Positions 1 through 11,675 are shown, counted from the first letter of the stretch. The stretch is DNA of 45,420 bases from Gemmatimonadaceae bacterium (GCA_013813715.1 JACCRF010000012.1:1-45420); one strand, 5' to 3'. The notes: generated from the sequence alone by a model not told the origin. Numbers and translations are program-made.

Positions 1-809
1 GGAAAGCCCATCACAACCTCGAACGTTCCCGGATAGCGGACGTTGCCGCAAACCGAGTAGAGCTTGGTTCCCGTGCTCTTTGGGTTCGACAGCGACATCT
101 CCTTGTACCACCCGGCTCCGCGCGTGAGGATGAGCGGAACGGCGGCAAGCGTCTCGACATTGTTGATGGTCGTCGGCTGGCCGAATACGCCCGACACCGC
201 CGGGAATGGAGGCTTGATTCGCGGATTGCCGCGCCTGCCCTCGAGCGAGTTCATCATCGCCGTCTCTTCACCGCAGATGTACGCTCCGGCGCCCTTGTGA
301 ACGTGGACGTCGATCCGCTTTCCAGTGCCCATCGCGTTTGCGCCGAGTATGCCGGCGCCGTAGGCCTCGCGGACGGCGCGCTCCATCCAGACAAGCGGCT
401 CGGTGAACTCGCCGCGGATGTAGACGTAGGCCGTCTCGGCGCCAATCGCATACGCGCTGATGGCGCACCCTTCGATCAGCGCGTGCGGAGTCCACCGCAT
501 CACCTCGCGGTCCTTGAACGTGCCCGGCTCCGATTCGTCGGCGTTGCAGAGAAGGTAATGCGGCCTGCCGTCGCCCGGCTTCATGAATGACCACTTCAGC
601 CCGGTCGGGAATCCGGCGCCGCCGCGCCCGCGCAGCCCCGATTCCTTCACGACGCTCACGATGTCCGCCGGCGACATTGCGAGCGCCTTCTCGAGCGCCT
701 CGTAGCCGCCTCGCTTTTTCCATCCCTCAAGTGTGCGCGCGTCGGCGTCGCCGAAGTATTGCGATAGCACGGCCGTCTCGCGGGCGTGCGACTTGTGCGG
801 GTAGCCCAT
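1..809 (-). CDS. nuoF: NADH-quinone oxidoreductase subunit F (3' end outside window)
   Basis: NuoF is the FMN- and NADH-binding subunit of the peripheral arm of respiratory complex I. About 269 N-terminal residues are present. The glycine-rich FMN/NADH site GRGGAGFPTGLKW lies at about residues 61-73, followed by CNADESEPGTFKDR and the GAGAYICGEETA segment near residue 172, all diagnostic of the family. The C-terminal part that ligates the N3 [4Fe-4S] cluster is beyond the window. The ATG at 809 follows the nuoE stop without a gap (TAAATG), so the two are probably translationally coupled. It is the last visible gene of a nuoABCDEF operon; nuoG and the membrane arm would be expected further left. 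Confidence 0.96.
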   Translation of the reverse strand, partial: MGYPHKSHARETAVLSQYFGDADARTLEGWKKRGGYEALEKALAMSPADIVSVVKESGLRGRGGAGFPTGLKWSFMKPGDGRPHYLLCNADESEPGTFKDREVMRWTPHALIEGCAISAYAIGAETAYVYIRGEFTEPLVWMERAVREAYGAGILGANAMGTGKRIDVHVHKGAGAYICGEETAMMNSLEGRRGNPRIKPPFPAVSGVFGQPTTINNVETLAAVPLILTRGAGWYKEMSLSNPKSTGTKLYSVCGNVRYPGTFEVVMGF

Positions 810-1319
810 TTATGGCAGACGTGCGAGGAGTGCCGACACCGAGTCCGGTGTAACCGACTCGATGAATTCATCGTTGATCATCACGGGAGTGGCAAAGCCG
901 CAGGCGCCGAGGCATTCGACCTCAATGACCGTGTAGCGGTCATCGGGCGAAGTAAGCCCGAGGTCACCCGTCCCGGTGTGCTTGAGGAACGACTTGACGA
1001 CGTCCTCTGCTCCACAGATTGCGCATGGCGCTGTCGTGCACACCTGGATGAAGTATTTCCCGACCGGGTGCTGATGGTACATGGTGTAGAACGTGACCAC
1101 TCCCTTCACGTAAGCGGGCGTTAGCTCGAGCACCGCGGCGACTTCGACCATGGCGTCGCCGCTCACCCAGCCGCGCTCGCGCTGAACGATCCAGAGTGCG
1201 GGCAGGAGCGCGGCCATCTTCGTAGGGTAGCGGCCGAGAAGAGTGTCCAGCTCACCACGCACCGGGCCGGCGAATACTCGCTCGTAAGGCGGTGAGCCGT
1301 GGACGTCATGGGATACCAT
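810..1319 (-). CDS. nuoE: NADH-quinone oxidoreductase subunit E
   Basis: This 24-kDa-type thioredoxin-fold subunit carries the N1a [2Fe-2S] cluster of complex I and pairs with NuoF. The protein is 169 residues, close to the usual length. The four cluster cysteines are visible in CTTAPC and, about 40 residues later, CLGAC. The frame stays open upstream into nuoD, but that stretch is Arg-rich and unlike NuoE. The ATG at 1319 was chosen because it gives the family length and lies 35 bp after the nuoD stop. Its Shine-Dalgarno is weak, so coupling to nuoD translation is likely. Confidence 0.95.
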   Translation of the reverse strand: MVSHDVHGSPPYERVFAGPVRGELDTLLGRYPTKMAALLPALWIVQRERGWVSGDAMVEVAAVLELTPAYVKGVVTFYTMYHQHPVGKYFIQVCTTAPCAICGAEDVVKSFLKHTGTGDLGLTSPDDRYTVIEVECLGACGFATPVMINDEFIESVTPDSVSALLARLP

Positions 1320-1354
1320 GGCAGGAGCCGCCCGGCCTCCGTTGTCGTTGGCGC

Positions 1355-2668
1355 TCAACGGTCGATCTCTCCCATTACGATGTCGATGCTGGCGTTGATC
1401 GCGATGACGTCGGAGAGAAGATGGCCTTCCACCATCTTTGGAATGGCGGCGAGATTGACGAATGACGGGGGGCGGATCCGCCACCTGACCGGCTTCGACG
1501 TACCGTCGGACACCATGTAGTAGCCCTTCTCTCCCTTCGGACTTTCCACCGCGACGTAGGACTCACCGGCGGGCGGGCGCGGACCCTCCATCACCTGCTT
1601 GAAGTGATGGATCATGGATTCCATCTCGCTGGTCGCCTTGGACTTGGGCGGCAGGATCACCCGCGCGTCGTCCACGTTCAAGGGACCTTCGGGCAGCTTG
1701 TCGGCGGCCTGCTGGAGGATGCGCACCGACTGCCGCAGCTCTTCCATCCGCACCAGGAATCGGTCGTAAACGTCGCCGTTCGTGCCGACCGGAACATCGA
1801 AATCGTAGGTCTCGTAGTCGAGATACGGAAAATCCTTGCGAACGTCGTACGCGACGCCCGACGCGCGCAGCATCGGCCCCGAAAGTCCCCAGTTGATCGC
1901 TTCGTCGGGCGTCATCACCCCGATGCCCACAGTTCGGCCGACCCAGATCGCATTGCGAGTGAGCATGCGATCGATTTCATCGATGGTGTGCGGGAAGGTA
2001 CGGATGAAGTGACGCAGGCCGTCCATCCATCCGGCGGGAATGTCGGCAGCCATGCCGCCCACTCTCGTCGCCGAGGTCGTGAGACGGGCGCCCACCCACC
2101 CCTCGAGCAGGTTGTAGACGTTCTCACGCTCCTGAAACGCCCAAAGGAACGGTGTGAACGCTCCGATGTCGATGCATGTAGTTCCGAGCCATACGAGATG
2201 CGAGATAATTCGCGAAAGCTCGGACGCAATGACGCGGAGAACCGTGCATCTCTCGGTTACATCGATTCCGAACAACCGCTCGGCGCCAAGTGCGAAGGCG
2301 ACATTGTTGCCGATGGAGTTGAGGTAGTCCTCGCGGTCGGTCCACGGTATGATCTGGTTGTACTGCCGGTACTCGCCGATTTTCTCGAAGCCGCAATGGA
2401 GGTACCCGATGTGCGGAATGCAGCGCACCACCGTCTCCCCATCGAGTTCGAGCACAAGGCGCAGCACGCCGTGGGTCGCCGGATGCTGGGGGCCGATGTT
2501 GATGAGCATGTGGTCGGCTGAAAGCTCAGGCTCCATCGCCTCGGGCGCGGCAATCGTGAGCTGCGACCCGCCGTCATTCGTTACGAGCGGCGTGCGCTGG
2601 GGCCGGCCCGCGGCGTCCAATCCCGTCGTGAACAGCTCCACCTCGATGGTACGATTTCCCGACGACAT
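1355..2668 (-). CDS. nuoD: NADH-quinone oxidoreductase subunit D
   Basis: NuoD is the 49-kDa subunit that forms the quinone-binding pocket with NuoB. The protein is 437 residues. Family signatures visible are INIGPQHPATHGVLRL near the N-terminus (the quinone-site His-containing loop), PHIGYLHCGFEK, WTDREDYLNSIGNN and the C-terminal end IDIVMGEIDR. It is a stand-alone NuoD, not a NuoCD fusion. An ATG at 2668 is preceded by AGGTGAG at good spacing. A GTG at 2677 in the same frame would overlap nuoC by 8 bp and is the alternative. With the ATG, one base separates it from the nuoC stop. Confidence 0.96.
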   Translation of the reverse strand: MSSGNRTIEVELFTTGLDAAGRPQRTPLVTNDGGSQLTIAAPEAMEPELSADHMLINIGPQHPATHGVLRLVLELDGETVVRCIPHIGYLHCGFEKIGEYRQYNQIIPWTDREDYLNSIGNNVAFALGAERLFGIDVTERCTVLRVIASELSRIISHLVWLGTTCIDIGAFTPFLWAFQERENVYNLLEGWVGARLTTSATRVGGMAADIPAGWMDGLRHFIRTFPHTIDEIDRMLTRNAIWVGRTVGIGVMTPDEAINWGLSGPMLRASGVAYDVRKDFPYLDYETYDFDVPVGTNGDVYDRFLVRMEELRQSVRILQQAADKLPEGPLNVDDARVILPPKSKATSEMESMIHHFKQVMEGPRPPAGESYVAVESPKGEKGYYMVSDGTSKPVRWRIRPPSFVNLAAIPKMVEGHLLSDVIAINASIDIVMGEIDR

Positions 2669-2669
2669 C

Positions 2670-3371
2670 CTACTCACCTGTCCTGGCGCCGGAGTTGATA
2701 CGCCGGCGCATGTCGTCGGGGAGATCCTCGAAGGCGTCGGCGATCGTCAGCTCCTCCATCGAATACTTCGCCTCAGGATTCTGGGCGAGCGCCTGCCTGA
2801 GCTGCTCCGATCTGCTGAATCGCCCCCGCAGCGGGAAGTCCTTTCGTAACGGAAAACCCTCCTTGTACTGCTCCCACATGAGAATTCGGCGCAGGTCGGG
2901 GTGACCGATAAAGCGAATGCCGAACATGTCGTAGCATTCGCGCTCCATCCAGTCGGCGGACTTCCAGATGCTCCAGACGCTTGCGATCTCGAGCGCCGGC
3001 CTTTTCGGGAGCTGCGCCTTTACTCGCAGAAAGCGGCGGAATGGCAGCGAGCGAAGGTGCCACACCACTTCGATCGGCTGATCGAGGTCGCGGTACTCGA
3101 CCGCCGTGACATCGCTCAGGAAGTCGTAGCGTTGCGCGGGATCATCATGCAGCCACTGCATGACCTCGAGCACAGACTCGGGGCTGATGAAAATCGTCGT
3201 TTCGCCCCACACCACTTCGGTACGGGATACCGCTCCCGGAAATCGCTCAACGATGGCCCTGGCTGTGGCGTTGGGCTCACCGCCGCGGTGCTGCACGTTC
3301 CTGGGCGAAACTGGCGGCGCGCTGTCCGGCACCGCACTTCCGGCGCGGACGACGTCGAATTTTTCGGTCAC
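2670..3371 (-). CDS. nuoC: NADH-quinone oxidoreductase subunit C
   Basis: NuoC is the 30-kDa peripheral-arm subunit that links the NADH module to the quinone module. The protein is 233 residues. The family core is clear: the segment [13 protein letters not shown], then the signature [17 protein letters not shown] with [12 protein letters not shown] and [12 protein letters not shown]. About 35 N-terminal residues are low-complexity and poorly conserved. The start overlaps the nuoB stop as ATGA, so translation is coupled. Confidence 0.95.
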   Translation of the reverse strand: MTEKFDVVRAGSAVPDSAPPVSPRNVQHRGGEPNATARAIVERFPGAVSRTEVVWGETTIFISPESVLEVMQWLHDDPAQRYDFLSDVTAVEYRDLDQPIEVVWHLRSLPFRRFLRVKAQLPKRPALEIASVWSIWKSADWMERECYDMFGIRFIGHPDLRRILMWEQYKEGFPLRKDFPLRGRFSRSEQLRQALAQNPEAKYSMEELTIADAFEDLPDDMRRRINSGARTGE

Positions 3372-3994
3372 GGCGCCTGGCGCGTCTGGTGAACTGAATT
3401 GCCGAACGGTTCGCCGAGCTCATCGATGACCGAGGGGGGGATGTAGAGCTGGCTCGCCGGGTCGGGGTTTATCTCGTCGCGAAGCCGGTTGTCCATCCGC
3501 CGCTCGTTGAGGACTTTCTCCTGGAGCATCCGAATGCCGTAAATGAGGCCTTCCGGACGCGGCGGACATCCGGGCACGTACACATCCACCGGAATAATGG
3601 TGTCGATTCCCTGGACGACCGCGTAGTTGTCGAACATGCCGCCGCTCGATGCACAGGCGCCCATCGAGATGCACCATTTCGGCTGCGGCATCTGCTGCCA
3701 GATGCGGCGGATGATCGGTGCAAGCTTGAACGGAACCCGGCCGGCGCAGATCAGCACGTCTGCCTGCCGCGGAGAGAAGCTCATGCGTTCCATGCCGAAC
3801 CGCGCGAGATCAAAACGGCTCGCGGCGGTTGCCATGAACTCGATCGCGCAGCAGGCCGTTCCGAACGGCATCGGCCAGAGGGAATTCGCGCGGCCCCAGT
3901 TGACCAGAAAGTCGAGACGGGTGGCGACCCAGCCTTCGGAGCTTTGCGGCTCGTATGATACCGTGCGCCCATCGGGCCGGGCGGCTAGTCCCAT
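3368..3994 (-). CDS. nuoB: NADH-quinone oxidoreductase subunit B
   Basis: NuoB (PSST) carries the terminal [4Fe-4S] cluster N2 that hands electrons to quinone. The protein is 208 residues. The four N2 ligands are visible: the tandem pair C48-C49 in [11 protein letters not shown]114 in MGACASSGG and C143 in PGCPPRPEG. The frame is open for a further 44 codons upstream inside nuoA. The ATG at 3994 is preferred because AGGAG lies 7 bp before it and the protein then begins like other NuoB proteins. It overlaps the end of nuoA by 10 bp. Confidence 0.96.
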   Translation of the reverse strand: MGLAARPDGRTVSYEPQSSEGWVATRLDFLVNWGRANSLWPMPFGTACCAIEFMATAASRFDLARFGMERMSFSPRQADVLICAGRVPFKLAPIIRRIWQQMPQPKWCISMGACASSGGMFDNYAVVQGIDTIIPVDVYVPGCPPRPEGLIYGIRMLQEKVLNERRMDNRLRDEINPDPASQLYIPPSVIDELGEPFGNSVHQTRQAP

Positions 3995-4389
3995 TGCAGT
4001 GCTCCTTTCTTCCAGACGTAGGCCAGCCCGACGAGAAGAATCAGCATGAAGACGAGCATTTCGCCCAGTCCGAAAAAAGAGACCTGGCCAGCCGGGCAGG
4101 CGCCGTTGGCGAGCGCGACCGAGCATGAGAGCTGTTTATAGTAGGCCCCCCACGGAATCAGGAATACGGTCTCGATGTCGAAGATGATGAACAGGATGGC
4201 GATGAGGTAGAACTTGATCGAGAAGCGTTCCCGCGCGTCGCCCAGTGGAGGTATGCCGGATTCATAGGCAGTCTGCTTCACCGGTGTCGGTCGCGATCGT
4301 ACGGTGAGGGCCGAGATCGCGACGATGAGCAGCGCGTTCATGACCACAAATCCAAGCAGCATCAGGACCGGCAAGTACGCGCGACTCAT
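3985..4389 (-). CDS. nuoA: NADH-quinone oxidoreductase subunit A
   Basis: NuoA is a small membrane subunit at the junction of the peripheral and membrane arms of complex I. The protein is 134 residues with three hydrophobic helices (about 5-28, 60-80 and 105-127). The conserved loop YESGIPP with downstream [23 protein letters not shown] carries the acidic residues typical of the family. It is the first gene of the operon. A 14-bp palindrome of Rex type lies 15-28 bp upstream of the start. Confidence 0.95.
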   Translation of the reverse strand: MSRAYLPVLMLLGFVVMNALLIVAISALTVRSRPTPVKQTAYESGIPPLGDARERFSIKFYLIAILFIIFDIETVFLIPWGAYYKQLSCSVALANGACPAGQVSFFGLGEMLVFMLILLVGLAYVWKKGALQWD

Positions 4390-4403
4390 TGAGTTCCGAC
4401 TTC

Positions 4404-4417
4404 GTGAAATATTTCAC
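4404..4417 (-). promoter_or_regulatory. Rex-like operator upstream of nuoA
   Basis: The sequence GTGAAATATTTCAC is a perfect 14-bp palindrome, 15 bp before the nuoA start. It contains the full GTGAA-N4-TTCAC core of the operator recognised by the NADH/NAD+-sensing repressor Rex, whose consensus is TTGTGAA-N4-TTCACAA. One outer base differs on each side (TC and TA instead of TT and AA). nuo operons are classic Rex targets in other phyla. No rex gene is in the window, so the regulator is inferred. Confidence 0.6.
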
Positions 4418-4565
4418 TAACTGCGAACGGGAAAAATCTATCGTCCCCGACGGCGGGCGCGAAAGGGGGCCGCCATAGCCGAATGAGAGCGGATTTCTTA
4501 CATTCCGCCCCGCTTCTCGCAGCGAGCTGTCCACTGCCGCGTTCCTCGCAAAATTCTATCCACGA

Positions 4566-5120
4566 ATGTCAATTCAATCCGATCGCTGGATCACCCAGAT
4601 GGCGCGCGACCACCGGATGATCGAACCGTTCGAGAGCAGTCAAGTCAGCTCGGGCGTCGTGTCATACGGCGTCAGCTCATACGGCTACGACATGCGCGTT
4701 GCGAGCGACTTCAGGATCTTCACGAACGTCATGAATTCCATCGTCGACCCGAAGGCGTTTGACCCCCGATCGTTCGTCGAATTCACCGGCGATGTCTGCA
4801 TCGTTCCGCCGAACTCTTTCGCGCTCGCGCGGTCGGTCGAGTATTTCCGGATTCCGCGTAACGTCGTGACGATCACCGTCGGAAAGTCGACCTACGCTCG
4901 ATGCGGGATAATCACCAACGTCACGCCGTTCGAGCCCGAGTGGGAAGGCTTCGTGACGCTCGAAATCTCGAACACCACTCCCCTTCCGGCGAAGATCTAT
5001 GCCAACGAAGGGATCGCGCAGGTGTTGTTCTTCAAGGGCGATGAGGAGCCGCTCGTTTCGTACAAGGACAAGAAGGGCAAGTATCAGGGGCAGACTGGAG
5101 TGACGCTACCCAGACTGTGA
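4566..5120 (+). CDS. dcd: dCTP deaminase
   Basis: Dcd deaminates dCTP to dUTP, the precursor step for dTMP synthesis. The protein is 184 residues. The nucleotide-binding loop GKSTYARCG supplies S108 and R112, and the catalytic glutamate is E133 in FVTLEISN, matching the S111/R115/E138 triad of the E. coli enzyme. The C-terminal GKYQGQTG segment is the flexible lid. It is the only plus-strand gene in the first 35 kb. It diverges from nuoA and converges on sdhB. Whether it is monofunctional (dUTP product) or the dUMP-forming variety cannot be settled by eye. Confidence 0.95.
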   Translation: MSIQSDRWITQMARDHRMIEPFESSQVSSGVVSYGVSSYGYDMRVASDFRIFTNVMNSIVDPKAFDPRSFVEFTGDVCIVPPNSFALARSVEYFRIPRNVVTITVGKSTYARCGIITNVTPFEPEWEGFVTLEISNTTPLPAKIYANEGIAQVLFFKGDEEPLVSYKDKKGKYQGQTGVTLPRL

Positions 5121-5129
5121 TCGCATCCG

Positions 5130-5168
5130 GAAACTCCAGAGGGCTCCCTTGCGAGAACCCCCTGGAGT
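5130..5168. terminator. Hairpin between the convergent dcd and sdhB genes
   Basis: An ACTCCAGAGGG arm pairs with CCCCCTGGAGT over 11 positions with one mismatch and a loop of about 14 bases, just after the dcd stop. There is no run of T on either side, so it is at best a weak or factor-dependent terminator shared by two convergent units. It could also be only a 3' stabilising hairpin. Confidence 0.4.
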
Positions 5169-5236
5169 CAATGGAGGCGGCTGTGAGTTGCTGCCCACCG
5201 CCTTCACGCGGGCAGCGCGCGGTTCATCGCACGCTG

Positions 5237-5341
5237 TCAGCGAGGTTTGACTGATCTGGTCGCAGCCCCAGTCTGGCCAATGACATCCAGAACCGTGAGC
5301 GTTACCGAGTAGCGCCCGCCCTTTGCGTAGGTGTGCTGTTT
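5237..5341 (-). pseudogene. C-terminal remnant of a PKD-domain protein
   Basis: Read on the minus strand, the codons just after the sdhB stop, in the same frame, give QHTYAKGGRYSVTLTVLDV followed by IGQTGAATRSVKPR and a TGA. This is the typical last half of a PKD fold (HTYxxxGxYxVTLTVxD...). Only about 34 codons remain and there is no start codon, so it appears to be the stump of a secreted or surface protein gene removed by a deletion whose border falls at the sdhB stop. The domain match is by motif recognition, not by a search. Confidence 0.6.
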
Positions 5342-6091
5342 TTACCGCCAGTCAGTGAGACCCGCCCGGATGAAGTCTCCGTTCATTCTCGAGATCGTAT
5401 CGATGCTGATCTCTTTCGGGCATGCTTCCTGGCACTCTCCGTAGAGAGTGCAGCCCCCGAATTCCTCGAGCTCCATCTGGTTCACCATCGAGAGAACTCG
5501 CCGCCGGCGCTCGGGCTGTCCCTGCGGGAGATGCCCCAGGTGGCTGATCTTCGATGCGGTGAAAAGCGATGCCGAGGCGTTGGGACAGGCCGCCACGCAC
5601 GCTCCGCATCCGATGCACGCTGCGGCATCCATCGCGGCGTCGGCAGCAGTCTTGGGGACGAGAATCGCGTTGGCGTCCTGCGCTCCACCGGTCGCGGCGC
5701 TGATGAATCCGCCGGCCTGGATGATCCGATCGAGCGCGCTGCGGTCGACGACAAGATCACGGATCACTGGAAAGGCCTTCGCGCGCCACGGCTCGACATC
5801 GATCGTCTCGCCGTCGCGGAAACTGCGCATGTGCAACTGGCAGGTCGCCGTTGCCTTCATCGGTCCGTGTGCGGCGCCGTTGATCATCAGCGAGCACGAG
5901 CCGCAGATTCCCTCGCGGCAATCGTGATCGAACGCGATCGGATCGTCGCCCTTTTCCATCAGCCGCTCGTTGACGACGTCGAGCATCTCCAGAAATGACA
6001 TGTCAGGGCTGATGTTCGGCGCGTCGTATTCGACGAGTTTGCCGGTGGCCGTCGCGCTCGCCTGCCGCCACACGCGAAGCCTGAGGTGCAT
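5342..6091 (-). CDS. sdhB: Succinate dehydrogenase/fumarate reductase iron-sulfur subunit
   Basis: SdhB carries electrons from the flavoprotein to the membrane cytochrome of complex II. The protein is 249 residues. All three clusters are visible: [15 protein letters not shown] with a downstream C for [2Fe-2S], [12 protein letters not shown] for [4Fe-4S] and [15 protein letters not shown] for [3Fe-4S]. The sequence style is the non-classical type that pairs with a one-subunit SdhC. The ATG at 6091 overlaps the sdhA stop (TGATG); a GTG at 6094 is an equally spaced alternative after GGAG. It is the last gene of the mdh-sdhCAB unit. Confidence 0.95.
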   Translation of the reverse strand: MHLRLRVWRQASATATGKLVEYDAPNISPDMSFLEMLDVVNERLMEKGDDPIAFDHDCREGICGSCSLMINGAAHGPMKATATCQLHMRSFRDGETIDVEPWRAKAFPVIRDLVVDRSALDRIIQAGGFISAATGGAQDANAILVPKTAADAAMDAAACIGCGACVAACPNASASLFTASKISHLGHLPQGQPERRRRVLSMVNQMELEEFGGCTLYGECQEACPKEISIDTISRMNGDFIRAGLTDWR

Positions 6092-8004
6092 CACTTATAG
6101 CTCCGCTGTGACAGCTTTACGTTCTCGAACACCAGCGGCTCCCTTTGCAGCAGAGGAGCGTTTGTTGCCCCGGCGTACTCCCACGCCGCGACGTATGTGA
6201 ACCGCTCGTCGTTGCGCAGCGCCTCACCGTCGGGCGTCTGGCTCTCTTCCCTGAAATGGCCGCCGCAGGATTCCTCGCGGTGCAGCGCGTCAATGCACAT
6301 CAGCTCGGCGAGCTCCAGAAAGTCGGCGACCCGGCCGGCCTTCTCGAGCGCCTGATTCAGTTGCCGGTCGCTCCCGGGCACGTTGACGTCGCGCCAGAAC
6401 TCCTCACGCAGCCGCGGTATCTGCTCGAGCGCCATCTTCAGTCCGGCTGCATTGCGCGCCATCCCGCATTTGTCCCACATGATTTTTCCGAGCTCGCGGT
6501 GAAACGAGTCCACCGTGCGCTTGCCCCGCAAATCGACGAAACGGCGCGCACGGTCAACTACTTCCGCCTCCGCATCGCGGAAGGCAGCGTGACTCACGTC
6601 GATTTTTTCTGGCTTGCTCGATGCGAGGTAGTCGCCAATTGTATTTGGCAGCACGAAGTACCCATCGGCGAGCCCCTGCATCAGCGCGCTCGCTCCGAGT
6701 CGGTTGGCGCCGTGATCGGAGAAATTTGCCTCACCGATCACGTGCAGCCCGGGCACCGTGCTCATCAGGTTGTAGTCGACCCAGAGCCCCCCCATCGTGT
6801 AGTGCACCGCCGGATAGATGCGCATCGGCACCTCGTACGGATTCTCGTCCGTGATGCGCTGGTACATCTCGAAGAGATTTCCATATCGCTCGCGGATGAC
6901 GCTCTCGCCGACACGCCTTATCGAGTCGGCGAAATCGAGATAGACGCCTAATCCGCTCTCGCCGACCCCGCGTCCCTCGTCGCACACTTCCTTGGCTCCT
7001 CTCGACGCGATGTCGCGCGGCGCGAGGTTTCCGAAGCTCGGGTACTTTCGTTCCAGATAGTAATCGCGCTCGCCCTCGGGAATGCTGTTTGGGGCGCGTT
7101 TGTCGCCGACACTCTTCGGCACCCAGACGCGGCCGTCGTTCCGCAGCGACTCGCTCATCAGCGTGAGCTTCGACTGGTATTCGCCGCTCACCGGAATGCA
7201 CGTGGGGTGTATCTGGGTGAAGCACGGATTGGCGAAAGCTGCGCCGCGCTTGTATGCCCGCCATATCGCAGTCGCGTTGGAGCCCTTCGCATTCGTCGAG
7301 AGGTAGAACACGTTGCCGTATCCGCCGGTGCCGAGCACAACGGCATCGGCCACATGCGATCGGACATCGCCCGTGACGAGGTCTCTCACGACGATGCCCC
7401 GCGCCCTTCCGTCTACCACGACCAGATCGAGCATCTCCGTTCGCGGAAACATCCTCACTGTACCGGCGCCGATCTGCCGCTCGAGCGCCTGATACGCGCC
7501 GAGCAGCAGCTGCTGGCCCGTTTGTCCACGTGCGTAGAACGTCCGCGAAACCTGTGCACCGCCGAACGAGCGGTTGGCGAGCAGTCCGCCGTACTCCCTC
7601 GCGAAAGGCACGCCCTGCGCGACGCACTGGTCGATGATGTTCACGCTGATCTGGGCGAGGCGGTAGACGTTGGCTTCGCGCGCACGGAAGTCGCCGCCCT
7701 TCACCGTATCGTAGAAAAGGCGATAGATGCTGTCGCCGTCATTCTGATAATTCTTTGCAGCGTTGATTCCGCCCTGAGCCGCGATGCTGTGCGCACGACG
7801 GGGGGAATCCTGAAAGCAGAAGCACTGAACGTTGTATCCCAGCTCTCCGAGCGTGGCCGCAGCCGCACCGCCGCCAAGCCCCGTGCCAACGACGATGACA
7901 TTGTATTTCCGCTTGTTGGCCGGATTGACGAGCTTCATCTCAAAGCGGTGCCGGTCCCATTTCTTTTCCAGCGGACCGGCCGGAATCCGAGCATTCAGGT
8001 TCAT
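6091..8004 (-). CDS. sdhA: Succinate dehydrogenase/fumarate reductase flavoprotein subunit
   Basis: SdhA oxidises succinate to fumarate with covalently bound FAD. The protein is 637 residues. The FAD dinucleotide fold [20 protein letters not shown] starts near residue 36. It is followed by [16 protein letters not shown] (the segment with the FAD-linking histidine) and [10 protein letters not shown]. The substrate and capping regions follow, including [13 protein letters not shown] and [21 protein letters not shown]. The ATG at 8004 is one base after the sdhC stop. A longer frame reaching back into sdhC lacks family character. Confidence 0.96.
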   Translation of the reverse strand: MNLNARIPAGPLEKKWDRHRFEMKLVNPANKRKYNVIVVGTGLGGGAAAATLGELGYNVQCFCFQDSPRRAHSIAAQGGINAAKNYQNDGDSIYRLFYDTVKGGDFRAREANVYRLAQISVNIIDQCVAQGVPFAREYGGLLANRSFGGAQVSRTFYARGQTGQQLLLGAYQALERQIGAGTVRMFPRTEMLDLVVVDGRARGIVVRDLVTGDVRSHVADAVVLGTGGYGNVFYLSTNAKGSNATAIWRAYKRGAAFANPCFTQIHPTCIPVSGEYQSKLTLMSESLRNDGRVWVPKSVGDKRAPNSIPEGERDYYLERKYPSFGNLAPRDIASRGAKEVCDEGRGVGESGLGVYLDFADSIRRVGESVIRERYGNLFEMYQRITDENPYEVPMRIYPAVHYTMGGLWVDYNLMSTVPGLHVIGEANFSDHGANRLGASALMQGLADGYFVLPNTIGDYLASSKPEKIDVSHAAFRDAEAEVVDRARRFVDLRGKRTVDSFHRELGKIMWDKCGMARNAAGLKMALEQIPRLREEFWRDVNVPGSDRQLNQALEKAGRVADFLELAELMCIDALHREESCGGHFREESQTPDGEALRNDERFTYVAAWEYAGATNAPLLQREPLVFENVKLSQRSYK

Positions 8005-8005
8005 G

Positions 8006-8668
8006 TCAGCCCACCAGCCCGACAAAGACGGCGACGGGCACCGCAACGAATCCCGCCCAGACAATCGCGGCTACCGCGAGTGCCACCCGGCGCTGAAGCG
8101 GATTCGGTGAGGGCTGCCTAAGCCCGAGTGATCTCACCGAGCTCCATGCCCCGTGATACAAATGGAAGCCGAGCGCGATCATCGAGATCAGATAGAACAG
8201 AACGACCCACCAGATCCGGAAGCTCGCTATGATGTTGCCGTACACGTCGGCGGTGCTGAACACCCCGGCGGGCTTGAGGTCACCGGTGGTGAAATGGAGG
8301 ATGTGAAGGACTATGAATACGAGCAGAAGCAATCCCCCCCAGCGCATTGTGCGCGATGCCCATGTCGACACCTGGGGTTCCCTGTCCACGTACCCCATTG
8401 GGCGCGCTGCGCGGTTCTGAATGGTAAGCTGCGCTGCCGCGATCACGTGCAGAATCACTGCGACGATCAGCACGGCGCGAAGAACCAGCAGCAGCTCTCC
8501 GGTGCTCTTCAGGAAGTGCGAGTATGAGTTGATCGCCTCCGGGCCGGCGAAGGCGAGCAGGTTGCCAGTCATGTGCGCGATCACGAACGCGATGCCGATC
8601 AGTCCAGTGACCGCCATTACGACCTTCTTCCCGATTGCCGACCTGTAGAACCGAAGCGCCCGGCTCAT
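8006..8668 (-). CDS. sdhC: Succinate dehydrogenase cytochrome b subunit
   Basis: This membrane anchor binds heme b and quinone for complex II. The protein is 220 residues with five predicted helices (about 15-37, 60-80, 108-128, 150-172 and 195-218), the single-subunit cytochrome b558 type that needs no SdhD. Candidate axial heme histidines sit within the helices, for example in [24 protein letters not shown] and GFHLYHGAW. It starts 6 bp after the mdh stop. Confidence 0.93.
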   Translation of the reverse strand: MSRALRFYRSAIGKKVVMAVTGLIGIAFVIAHMTGNLLAFAGPEAINSYSHFLKSTGELLLVLRAVLIVAVILHVIAAAQLTIQNRAARPMGYVDREPQVSTWASRTMRWGGLLLLVFIVLHILHFTTGDLKPAGVFSTADVYGNIIASFRIWWVVLFYLISMIALGFHLYHGAWSSVRSLGLRQPSPNPLQRRVALAVAAIVWAGFVAVPVAVFVGLVG

Positions 8669-8674
8669 CGCGGG

Positions 8675-10645
<1,971 letters not shown>

Positions 10646-10649
<4 letters not shown>

Positions 10650-11074
10650 GCCGCTGCACTCCTCGTTGGATCGACCCAGACCCGGGTCCCATCCGAGTAG
10701 TGTTCGCGCTTCCAGATCGGCACGCGTCGCTTGATCTCCTCGATCACGTATCGCATCGCATCGATCGCCGCGGCGCGCCTCTCGTGTGCCGCCACGATGG
10801 CGACCGATGCTTCGCCAACGGCGAGCGCGCCGAGCCGATGCTCGACGACGAGTCGCGGTGAACCGAAGGTCGCAGCGGCCTCGGAGATAATGGCCTGCAT
10901 CTCACGCTCGGCCATCGCGTCATACGCCGCGTACTCGATTCCCATCACTTCGCGGCCATCGTTGGTCGCACGGACAGTGCCGACGAACACCGCGGTCGCT
11001 CCATGCGTGTCGTCGGCAACTTCGGCGATCAGAGCAGGCACGTCCAGCGGGGAGCGGACAAGAGCAGCGCGCAC
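10646..11074 (-). CDS. moaE: Molybdopterin synthase catalytic subunit
   Basis: MoaE transfers sulfur from thiocarboxylated MoaD to precursor Z to make molybdopterin. The protein is 142 residues. Family signatures are AVFVGTVRATNDGR, EYAAYDAMAE, HRLGALAVGEASV and the lysine-containing VPIWKREHYSDG near the C-terminus. The GTG start directly follows the moaD stop (TGAGTG), so the two subunits of the heterotetramer are made from adjacent, coupled genes. Confidence 0.94.
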
Positions 11075-11317
11075 TCACCCCCCCGCGACGGGTGGAATCA
11101 CCGCTATCTCATCGCCCCGGCGGAGGACGGTCGTCGGCCCCGCGTAGGTGAGATTGACGGCAACCATCGGGTGCGGAGGAAGCTGACCGGCACCGGGAAG
11201 CTCGCCAATGCACCGCAGCATGTCTGCGACCGTCGATCCTTCGGGCAACGTGATATCCGTGGCTGACCGGCCGAACCGGTCCGCGTACGAGGCGAAGAAC
11301 TGGACGGTGACGTTCAT
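11075..11317 (-). CDS. moaD: Molybdopterin synthase sulfur-carrier subunit
   Basis: MoaD is a ubiquitin-like sulfur carrier. The 80-residue protein shows the beta-grasp pattern and ends in the obligatory Gly-Gly (PPVAGG), which is adenylated and thiocarboxylated. The ATG at 11317 gives a normal N-terminus (MNVTVQFFASYADRFG). A GTG at 11332 would add five residues. It lies 19 bp after the HU gene. Confidence 0.93.
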   Translation of the reverse strand: MNVTVQFFASYADRFGRSATDITLPEGSTVADMLRCIGELPGAGQLPPHPMVAVNLTYAGPTTVLRRGDEIAVIPPVAGG

Positions 11318-11336
11318 TGATTCACCGTCCACAATA

Positions 11337-11675
11337 CTACTCGGCCTCGGAGAGTTCCGTGTCGTGGATGTCGGCTATCGCCACCCCAGCGACGAGTGCT
11401 CGAAGCTCTTTCGAAGGCTTGAATACGGGGACGGGCCGTGCTGACACCTCGACGGGCGAGCCGGTGCGGGGATTGCGCGCCATGCGGGTCTTGCGCCGGC
11501 GAATCTTGAATGTGCCGAAGCCGCGGACTTCGATGTTCTCCTGGTGCTGAAGCGACTCCTTGATCGCCTCCAGAAAAGCGTCGACTACGCGGGCGCAGTC
11601 CTTCTTCGAGATCATCGGCCCGGCGGTCTTGGAAATCTGGGCCGTGACTCTTTCGACCAGGTCCGCTTTCGTCAT
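11337..11675 (-). CDS. HU/IHF-family DNA-binding protein
   Basis: This is a nucleoid-associated, DNA-bending protein of the HU/IHF fold. The protein is 112 residues: an N-terminal helical dimerisation part (MTKADLVERVTAQI...), the core ENIEVRGFGTFKIRRRKTRMARNPRTG that forms the DNA-binding beta arms, and an acidic tail of about 20 residues beyond the usual end of HU (DIHDTELSEAE). It has its own sigma-70 promoter and leads the moaDEA genes. HU and IHF subunits cannot be distinguished by eye. Confidence 0.93.
   Translation of the reverse strand: MTKADLVERVTAQISKTAGPMISKKDCARVVDAFLEAIKESLQHQENIEVRGFGTFKIRRRKTRMARNPRTGSPVEVSARPVPVFKPSKELRALVAGVAIADIHDTELSEAE

Noticed and set aside
1604-2521. 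Long open frame opposite nuoD (305 codons, plus strand)
   Set aside because: It is antisense to a clearly recognised gene and has no domain character; long antisense frames are common at this GC content.
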